A stretch of DNA of 5,433 nt from SW-9-67-25 sp964471665 (GTDB lineage: Archaea > Halobacteriota > Halobacteria > Halobacteriales > Haloarculaceae). Below, piece after piece: positions 1-4,298 of the stretch. The notes beneath the pieces were generated by a model that saw only the letters and a list, made by a program, of their open reading frames with translations, did not search any database and was not told the DNA's origin. The stretch lies in the NCBI GenBank assembly GCA_964471665.1, contig CAYYHG010000177.1:1-5433 (forward strand), written 5' to 3'. Position 1 is the first letter of the stretch; each line of letters starts with the position of its first letter. Made by a program: the position numbers and the translations under genes.

Positions 1-985
1 AGGGGTGTTGCATGACGACGACCTGGGCCTGGAAGGTCTCGGCGACCGTCGGCGGTTCCTCGGCCGGACCACAGACGTCACCCCGGCGGATGTCGTCCTT
101 GCCGATGCCACGGACGTTGAACCCGACATTGTCGCCGGGTTCGGCCTGCGGGATCTCCTCGTGGTGCATCTCGATGGTCTTGACCTCGCCGCCCACGTCC
201 GAGGGCTGGAAGCTGACGTTGTTGCCCGTGTTCAGGACGCCCGTCTCGACGCGGCCGACCGGGACAGTCCCGATACCGGAGATGGTGTAGACGTCCTGGA
301 TCGGCAACCTGAGCGGCGCGTCCGTCGGGGGTTCCGTCTCCGGGAGTTCGTTGAGCGCCTCCAGCAGGATGGGACCGTCGTACCAGTCGATGTTGTCGCT
401 GCTGTCGGCGACGTTGTCTCCCTCGAACGCGGAGACGGGGATGAACTTCGCGTTGTCGGGGTCAAAGCGGACCTGCGTGAGCAGATCCTCGACCTCGTCG
501 ACGACCTCGTGGTAGCGGCCCTCGCCGTAGTCGACGAGATCCATCTTGTTGACCGCGACGATCATCTCGCCGATGCCCAGCGTCCGCGCGAGGAAGACGT
601 GTTCCTGTGTCTGGGGCTGGACGCCGTCGTCGGCCGCGACCACGAGCACGGCGTTGTCGGCCTGGCTCGCACCCGTGATCATGTTCTTCACGAAGTCGCG
701 GTGGCCCGGGCAGTCCACAATCGTAAAGAAGTATTCGTCCGTGTCGAACTCCTGGTGGGCGATGTCGATGGTGACCCCGCGCTCGCGCTCCTCGGCGAGG
801 TTGTCCATCACGTAGGCGAACTCGAAGCCGCCCTTGCCTTTCTCTTCTGCCTCTTCTTTGTACTGCTCGATGACGTGCTCCGGTACGTTCTCGGTCTCGT
901 ACAGGAGTCGCCCGACGAGTGTGCTCTTCCCGTGGTCGACGTGGCCGATGATGGCCAGGTTCTGGTGTGGCTTGTCCTCACTCAT
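1..985 (-). CDS. tuf: Translation elongation factor EF-1 alpha (aEF1A/EF-Tu), 3' end outside window
   Basis: This GTPase carries aminoacyl-tRNA to the ribosomal A site in the cytoplasm. The frame is open from ATG at 985 to the left edge, giving 328 residues that begin MSEDKPHQNLAIIGHVDHGK. Visible elements are the P-loop GHVDHGKST (14-22), the switch I threonine in RGVTI (69-73), DCPGH (91-95), NKMD (146-149) and the G5 SAF (185-187). Domain 2 follows, with RLPIQDVYTISGIGTVPVGR (226-245). Haloarchaeal EF-1 alpha is usually about 421 residues, so roughly 93 residues (most of domain 3) lie beyond the edge; nothing suggests a broken gene. The start is fixed by the family N-terminus. No strong Shine-Dalgarno precedes it, only a weak GTGA. 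A TATA/BRE pair about 50 bp upstream suggests a short leader of about 25 nt. In archaea rpsJ often follows this gene, but that cannot be seen here. Confidence 0.97.
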   Translation of the reverse strand, partial: MSEDKPHQNLAIIGHVDHGKSTLVGRLLYETENVPEHVIEQYKEEAEEKGKGGFEFAYVMDNLAEERERGVTIDIAHQEFDTDEYFFTIVDCPGHRDFVKNMITGASQADNAVLVVAADDGVQPQTQEHVFLARTLGIGEMIVAVNKMDLVDYGEGRYHEVVDEVEDLLTQVRFDPDNAKFIPVSAFEGDNVADSSDNIDWYDGPILLEALNELPETEPPTDAPLRLPIQDVYTISGIGTVPVGRVETGVLNTGNNVSFQPSDVGGEVKTIEMHHEEIPQAEPGDNVGFNVRGIGKDDIRRGDVCGPAEEPPTVAETFQAQVVVMQHP

Positions 986-1035
986 GATTGTCTCACGCGC
1001 AGAGGCGCTATATCGGTGACTTTGCGCGGTTGTTC

Positions 1036-1049
1036 ATAAAACCATTTCG
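1036..1049 (-). promoter_or_regulatory. tuf: TATA box and BRE of the EF-1 alpha gene
   Basis: Read on the minus strand, a purine-rich BRE-like CGAAATGG (1049-1042) is followed directly by TTTTAT (1041-1036), matching the haloarchaeal BRE/TATA arrangement. Archaeal initiation about 25 nt downstream would fall near 1012, giving a leader of about 25 nt before the ATG at 985. The start position is inferred; the motif is seen directly. The AT-rich element stands out in GC-rich surroundings. Confidence 0.7.
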
Positions 1050-1112
1050 ATACTCCCCGTAGGTCACAACCGCGCCCTCCGGTGATTTGGGACGCACTGA
1101 CACGCCTGTCCG

Positions 1113-1210
1113 GCGACGCGTCTCGTTGCGTCGCGGCTCGTGTCGAGAGAATCGAACCACAGCGACGCGTCTCGTTGCGTCGCGGCTTGCGGCAGGGGGA
1201 ACGAACCACT
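1113..1210. repeat. 49-bp tandem duplication with hairpin-forming core
   Basis: Two units, 1113-1161 and 1162-1210, lie head to tail. The first 26 bp of each (1113-1138 and 1162-1187) are identical, the middle 14 bp have diverged, and the last 9 bp agree in 8 positions (CGAACCACA/CGAACCACT). Each core contains GCGACGC, an 8-nt spacer and GCGTCGC (1113-1134 and 1162-1183), so it can fold into a 7-bp stem. The repeat fills the gap between the zinc protein's stop codon and the EF-1 alpha promoter. It could lie in the 3' UTR of the former or act upstream of the latter. No function can be assigned from sequence; a REP-like dispersed repeat is another possibility. Confidence 0.85.
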
Positions 1211-1230
1211 GCGAGCGGTGGTCGATCCGT

Positions 1231-1467
1231 TCAGGGTACTTCGAGACGGACGTCGGGTACTTTGTGGATGTCCTCGCCGATTCCGGATCCCTCACAGTCG
1301 TCGTTGGGACATCGGTAGTGCCAGCCGTCCTCGGTGGCTGATCGCTCCGCGAAGCGCTCGCCGCATTCGTCACAGAAGAGTTGCCCGGCGTCACAGTTGT
1401 CGCGGTGGAGGTCGAGTTCGAGTTCCGTCGCGAACGTGCGTTTGCAGTCCCGGCAGGTATGTGGCAT
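1231..1467 (-). CDS. Small zinc-finger/zinc-ribbon protein, function unknown
   Basis: This 78-residue acidic protein starts MPHTCRDCKRTFATELELDL and appears to bind two zinc ions. Site one is C5-x2-C8-x12-H21-x3-C25, a C2H2-like finger with cysteine as last ligand. Site two is C32-x2-C35 paired with C53-x4-C58, a zinc-ribbon arrangement. The tail (59-78) has no motif I recognise. Such short zinc proteins are numerous in haloarchaea, and some affect motility, biofilm or stress, but I cannot assign this one to a studied member. It could bind nucleic acid or a protein partner. The ATG at 1467 is chosen because it lies about 27 nt downstream of a good TATA box, which implies a leaderless or nearly leaderless mRNA; there is no Shine-Dalgarno. 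It is co-directional with EF-1 alpha but separated from it by 245 bp and a second promoter, so it is probably transcribed on its own. Confidence 0.85.
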   Translation of the reverse strand: MPHTCRDCKRTFATELELDLHRDNCDAGQLFCDECGERFAERSATEDGWHYRCPNDDCEGSGIGEDIHKVPDVRLEVP

Positions 1468-1491
1468 ACTTTGTTTTTTCTCAGTCTGTTC

Positions 1492-1506
1492 TTAAAACTG
1501 CATCGG
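1492..1506 (-). promoter_or_regulatory. TATA/BRE promoter of the zinc-protein gene
   Basis: On the minus strand TTTTAA (1497-1492) is preceded by a BRE-like CGATGCAG (1505-1498). Initiation 24-27 nt downstream would fall at about 1467-1471, on or just before the ATG at 1467. This is the classic geometry of leaderless haloarchaeal transcripts. An 8-bp palindrome GAACGTTC (1506-1513) abuts the upstream side of the BRE and could be a regulator site, although one palindrome of that length may be chance. Confidence 0.7.
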
Positions 1507-1548
1507 AACGTTCACGCCGTGCGATTTCATTTTTGAATACGCCAGTGT

Positions 1549-1566
1549 ACGGCTCGAACGGCTCGA
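1549..1566. repeat. Perfect 9-bp tandem repeat in divergent intergenic region
   Basis: ACGGCTCGA occurs twice with no spacer (1549-1557, 1558-1566). It lies between the zinc-protein promoter and the nested inverted repeat upstream of the 91-residue gene. It might be a direct-repeat operator or simple slippage. The rest of 1498-1615 shows only a TATA-like TTTTTGAAT on the plus strand (1530-1538), with no convincing gene after it. Confidence 0.5.
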
Positions 1567-1615
1567 TTCGCCGGTCGCGAGTGCCCACGAGAGGGGGCCG
1601 ACGGGACGCTCGCTG

Positions 1616-1693
1616 ATACTGTCGGCTACAAGCCCGTGAGCAATTTCGACCCGGGGGGGTCGAATCTCTTCACGTAGTTATAGCCGACAGTAT
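1616..1693. repeat. Nested inverted repeat upstream of the 91-residue gene
   Basis: The outer arms ATACTGTCGGCTACAA (1616-1631) and TTATAGCCGACAGTAT (1678-1693) are complementary in 15 of 16 positions. Between them, TTCGACCC (1645-1652) and GGGTCGAA (1657-1664) form a perfect 8-bp stem around a GGGG loop. The right arm holds the TTATAG that is the best TATA candidate for the downstream gene, so an outer-arm binding factor would compete with basal transcription factors. As RNA it would need a start further upstream. There is no clear target-site duplication (flanks GCTG and GAGA), which weakens a MITE reading. The repeat is seen directly; its role is unknown. Confidence 0.85.
1678..1683 (+). 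promoter_or_regulatory. Possible TATA element for the 91-residue gene
   Basis: TTATAG is the most AT-rich element at a plausible distance from the ATG at 1741. Initiation about 26 nt downstream would be near 1706, just where the Shine-Dalgarno hairpin begins. The BRE-like sequence in front of it is poor. The call is therefore tentative, and a longer transcript from the TATA-like element at 1530-1538 is possible. Confidence 0.35.
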
Positions 1694-1707
1694 GAGACAG
1701 ACGACAG

Positions 1708-1733
1708 GCTTTCCTCGGTGGCCCGAGGAGGGT
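1708..1733 (+). promoter_or_regulatory. Shine-Dalgarno site inside a leader hairpin
   Basis: GGAGG (1727-1731) lies 9 nt before the ATG at 1741 and supports that start. The same bases can pair upstream: CCTCGG (1713-1718) with CCGAGG (1723-1728) around a TGGC tetraloop, extended by T1712-A1729, two G-U pairs (1711-1730, 1710-1731), C1709-G1732 and a terminal G-U (1708-1733). The resulting stem of about 11 bp would cover the whole ribosome binding site. The complementarity is seen directly; translational control is an inference. Confidence 0.6.
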
Positions 1734-1740
1734 GTAGACG

Positions 1741-2016
1741 ATGACCGACGCGGTCCGGGTCTGGCTGGCAGAGCGGACCTACTCCGACGACGAGCAGAAC
1801 CTCATCATCCTCACGTACGCGACGCCGGACGGAACCCGGGCGTTCCGCAAGGAGCGGGCGCTGACGAGTTTCACCGGCGAGGCCCGCGGAACGTCGGCCG
1901 GACTGGACGTCTCGCCGGACAACCTCGCCGACGTCACCGACGAGGAGACGCGCGAGCGATACGCCACGGAGGCCTCCCGGATGGCCGAGGAACACGACCC
2001 CGGGGACAAGATCTAG
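1741..2016 (+). CDS. Conserved-looking 91-residue haloarchaeal protein of unknown function
   Basis: The protein begins MTDAVRVWLAERTYSDDEQN and ends HDPGDKI. I recognise no catalytic or metal-binding motif, no cysteines, no signal peptide and no membrane segment, so it is probably cytoplasmic. It is acidic (20 Asp/Glu against 11 Arg/Lys), as expected for a halophile. Two hydrophobic strands are suggested at 5-10 and 21-27, then a basic patch RAFRKER (33-39), a variable acidic stretch, and a likely amphipathic helix at 67-85. The general look resembles haloarchaeal hypothetical proteins that I recall only vaguely, so no family name is given. The ATG is supported by GGAGG nine nucleotides upstream. 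It is the only plus-strand gene here, divergent from the zinc protein and convergent with the MFS gene, so it is likely monocistronic. Nested inverted repeats lie on both sides. Codon use matches its neighbours, with no sign of recent transfer. Confidence 0.8.
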   Translation: MTDAVRVWLAERTYSDDEQNLIILTYATPDGTRAFRKERALTSFTGEARGTSAGLDVSPDNLADVTDEETRERYATEASRMAEEHDPGDKI

Positions 2017-2034
2017 TCGCTGTCGTCGCTCGCG

Positions 2035-2126
2035 GACTCACAGTGATTGCTGTAAGCCAGTACCGGATCGACCGCAGGAGGCGACGCGGTCGAAACGGAG
2101 ATTCGTCACAGCAATCACTGCGAGTC
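2035..2126. repeat. Nested inverted repeat between convergent genes, possible bidirectional terminator
   Basis: GACTCACAGTGATTGCTGT (2035-2053) and ACAGCAATCACTGCGAGTC (2108-2126) are complementary in 18 of 19 positions. Inside them TCGACCGC (2068-2075) pairs perfectly with GCGGTCGA (2086-2093) around a 10-nt loop. The structure starts 18 bp after the stop of the 91-residue gene, and its right arm runs into the transporter's TGA (2127-2125). Read from either strand it would give a long RNA stem at a 3' end. A role in termination or 3'-end stability fits the convergent layout, but there is no T-tract of the kind typical of archaeal terminators. A MITE-like element is the alternative; no target duplication is evident. 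Confidence 0.8.
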
Positions 2127-3327
2127 ACGCCCGCTGGTGGCCCGGAAGCGCCACCCAGAAGACGGCAGTGAGTCCCGTCAGCGCTGCGAGGAGCAGGAAG
2201 CCGGCGTCGAACAGACCGGCGTCGCCGAAGACACCGATGACAGTCGAGCCGGTGGCCCCGAGTCCGAAAAAGAGGGTCCGGAGGAATCCCCAGCCGGTTC
2301 CCTGGATCGAGGCGGGGAGTTCCCGGACGACGAAGGCACTGACCAGGGGACCGATGGCGATCCGGACCCCCAGCAACGGGACGAGAACCGCCAGTCCGAA
2401 TCGGGCGTCGACGAGGGGCAACACGGCCAGCGTGACCGTCGCGAGCACGATCAAAACCAGGATCGAGCGGTGTTCCCCGTACTGGTCGGCCACGAACCCC
2501 GCCAGTGGCTGGGTGACGGCACCGACGACGAACACCAGGCCAAACAGGAGTGCGGTAAATCCCTGGTCGAGTCCCTTCAGTTCGACGAGGTAGGTCGGCA
2601 GGAACGACAGCAGCGCCTGGTAGGTGAACACGAAGGGGAGGAACACGCCGCTGGCCAGCAGGATCGACCGGTCGGTCAGCGCCCCGAGCGTCTGCCGGAC
2701 GGTCTGGCGGACAGAGAGTCGGTCCGCCCCGTCGGCCGGCCCGGTCGGTGGCCCGACCCACCACAGTCCGAGCGCGACCAGCACGAGAAGCGGCACCAGC
2801 CAGACGACGGCGAGCCGCCAGCCCCAGCGGGTCCCGATCACCGTCGCGAGGTACGGGAGAGACGCCGCGCCGATGCTCCCGGCAGCAAAGGTCACGCCGT
2901 AGGCGGTGCTGTCCGTCTCGGGGTAGGTCCGCGAGAGGAACATATCCCGGGGCGTCCCGAAGAGGCCGGCACCGATCCCGAACAGCGCACACGCACCCAG
3001 AAAGAGGGCGAAGACCGGCGCGAGGTAGAAGGCGACGAAACTGACCGCGCTCAGGACTGCTCCGCCGATGAGGAGCGTGCGCTCGCCGACGCGGTCGGCC
3101 GTCACGCCGGCCGGAAACTGCAGGCCCGCGTACAGCAACCACAGTACCGTCAGCGCGAAGCCGGCACTCGCGTTGGTGACCGCGAAGTCCGCCTTGATCT
3201 GGGGGAGCAGTGCCGGCAACACGACGCGGAAGCCGTTGATGAACAGCCACCCGACCGCCACGGCCAGCAACGTCCAGCCCCGGCCCTCGCCGCGCAGTCC
3301 GTCGACGGTCTCGCGTATCGTGCTCAT
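2125..3327 (-). CDS. MFS family permease, substrate unknown
   Basis: This is a 400-residue membrane protein with about 12 predicted helices, the normal size for the major facilitator superfamily. The first helix spans roughly 17-41 and carries R34 in NGFRVVLPALLP. The loop between helices 2 and 3 has a motif A, AGVTADRVGERT (73-84), with D78 and R79. An echo in the second half, AGFVADQYGEHR (276-287), reflects the internal duplication. GTRWGWR (165-171) lies before helix 6, and a charged cytoplasmic linker (195-220) separates the halves. No signal peptide is expected. The substrate cannot be read from sequence; organic-anion or drug-type exporters are both possible. It follows sucD on the same strand after 101 bp, which is wide for an operon, so cotranscription is uncertain. 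No convincing Shine-Dalgarno or TATA was found; TTCAAA (3407-3402) is a weak candidate. The ATG at 3327 gives a normal short cytoplasmic N-terminus. Confidence 0.9.
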   Translation of the reverse strand: MSTIRETVDGLRGEGRGWTLLAVAVGWLFINGFRVVLPALLPQIKADFAVTNASAGFALTVLWLLYAGLQFPAGVTADRVGERTLLIGGAVLSAVSFVAFYLAPVFALFLGACALFGIGAGLFGTPRDMFLSRTYPETDSTAYGVTFAAGSIGAASLPYLATVIGTRWGWRLAVVWLVPLLVLVALGLWWVGPPTGPADGADRLSVRQTVRQTLGALTDRSILLASGVFLPFVFTYQALLSFLPTYLVELKGLDQGFTALLFGLVFVVGAVTQPLAGFVADQYGEHRSILVLIVLATVTLAVLPLVDARFGLAVLVPLLGVRIAIGPLVSAFVVRELPASIQGTGWGFLRTLFFGLGATGSTVIGVFGDAGLFDAGFLLLAALTGLTAVFWVALPGHQRA

Positions 3328-3390
3328 TAGGTGTGTCCTGTCGCTATCGGGTCGTACTCGCTGTCCCGGCCTCTGACTACACGACCGAAA

Positions 3391-3403
3391 TCCCTCGAAG
3401 GGT
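3391..3403 (-). terminator. Weak hairpin with short T-run after sucD
   Basis: On the minus strand CCCT-TCG-AGGG is followed by ATTTC, 26 nt after the sucD stop codon. The four-pair stem and three T residues make a poor terminator, but it is the only candidate between sucD and the permease gene. If it does not terminate, the permease could be transcribed by read-through from sucCD. The rest of 3328-3428 shows no clear promoter. Confidence 0.25.
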
Positions 3404-3428
3404 TTGAATCTGTTTGCTCGGACCCGCG

Positions 3429-4298
3429 CTAGAGGAGGTCCTCGACGTGGTCTGCGACCTCTTCGGGGGTGTCACCGACAGGGACGCCGACGTCCTCGAG
3501 GGCGTCGATCTTGGACTGGGCAGTGCCGGTGCCCGATCCCGAAACGATGGCGCCGGCGTGGCCCATGCGCTTGCCCGGCGGGGCCGTGCGGCCGGCGATA
3601 AAGCCCGCGACTGGCGTGTCCATGTGCTCGCCGATGTGCCCAGCGGCCGCCTCCTCGTCCTCGCCACCGATCTCGCCACACATCACGACGGCGTGGGTGT
3701 CGGGGTCGGCCTCGAACAGCTGCAGGGCGTCGGTGAAGTCGGTCCCGATGATGGGGTCGCCGCCGACGCCGATGGCCGTCGACTGGCCCAGCCCGCGCTC
3801 GGTGAGGTTGTCGACGACCTGGTAGGTCAGTGTGCCGGACCGCGAGACGAGACCGACCGGGCCCGGGGCGAAGATGTTGCCCGGCAGGATGCCGAGTTTG
3901 GCCGCGCCCGGCGTGATGACGCCCGGACAGTTCGGGCCGACGAGGTGCGTGTCCGTCGCCTCCTCGGCGCGCTTGACGCGGGCCATGTCCTGTGTCGGGA
4001 TGCCTTCGGTGATGGCCACGACCAGCTCGAGGGGCGCGTCGAGCGCCTCGAACAGCGCGTCGGCGGCGAACGCCGGCGGGACGAACACCACGGAGGCGTC
4101 GGCGTCTTCCGCGCGTGCGGCACGGGCGACGGTGTCGTAGACCGGGACGCCCGCGACCTCCTGGCCGCCCCTGCCCGGGACGGCACCCGCGACGACGTTC
4201 GTGCCGTAGTCGAGCATCTGTTCGGTGTGGAACTTCCCTTCGCCGCCAGTGACACCCTGCACGACGACGCGGGTGTCGTCGTCGACGAGCACGCTCAT
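3429..4298 (-). CDS. sucD: Succinyl-CoA synthetase (ADP-forming) alpha subunit
   Basis: The alpha subunit binds CoA and carries the phosphohistidine of succinyl-CoA synthetase, which interconverts succinyl-CoA and succinate with NDP/NTP in the TCA cycle. The 289 residues equal the length of the E. coli subunit. The CoA-binding N-terminal fold shows VQGVTGGEGKFHTEQML (13-29). GPNCPG (121-126) is typical of the family. GEIGG (208-212) provides the glutamate that contacts the active histidine, and the histidine itself is H247 in GKRMGHAGAIVSG. All expected residues are intact. The start overlaps the sucC stop as ATGA, and GGAGG lies 7 nt upstream within sucC, so the ATG at 4298 is secure and translation is probably coupled. 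ADP rather than GDP use is assumed from the general family annotation, not proven by the sequence. Confidence 0.97.
   Translation of the reverse strand: MSVLVDDDTRVVVQGVTGGEGKFHTEQMLDYGTNVVAGAVPGRGGQEVAGVPVYDTVARAARAEDADASVVFVPPAFAADALFEALDAPLELVVAITEGIPTQDMARVKRAEEATDTHLVGPNCPGVITPGAAKLGILPGNIFAPGPVGLVSRSGTLTYQVVDNLTERGLGQSTAIGVGGDPIIGTDFTDALQLFEADPDTHAVVMCGEIGGEDEEAAAGHIGEHMDTPVAGFIAGRTAPPGKRMGHAGAIVSGSGTGTAQSKIDALEDVGVPVGDTPEEVADHVEDLL

Noticed and set aside
5..1039. Long plus-strand open frame antisense to the EF-1 alpha gene
   Set aside because: The minus strand encodes a textbook EF-1 alpha with all GTPase motifs. In GC-rich haloarchaeal DNA, codon bias leaves long antisense frames open.
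1113..1187. Two identical 26-bp sequences separated by 23 bp, resembling a minimal CRISPR array
   Set aside because: There are only two copies, the conserved region extends past the core in a 49-bp tandem unit, the tails also match, and no cas genes are present.
1205..1222. ACCAC/GTGGT hairpin just after the zinc-protein stop codon as a terminator
   Set aside because: The stem is five firm pairs plus weaker extensions, with no T-run afterwards on the minus strand; it is too weak to call.
1008..1616. Several overlapping open frames in both directions through the intergenic repeat and the zinc-protein gene
   Set aside because: They are arginine-rich, repeat-derived, and lack promoters or ribosome binding sites. 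Only the 1231-1467 frame has paired zinc ligands and a promoter.
1616..2126. Insertion sequence or composite element with the two inverted repeats as ends
   Set aside because: The outer arms of the two repeats differ from each other, there is no transposase and no target-site duplication, and the enclosed gene has ordinary haloarchaeal composition.
2137..3330. 397-codon plus-strand frame opposite the MFS gene, and a 438-codon minus-strand frame (1934-3250) overlapping it
   Set aside because: Both give arginine-, glutamate- or proline-rich sequence without family resemblance, while the 2125-3327 frame gives a clean 12-helix permease.
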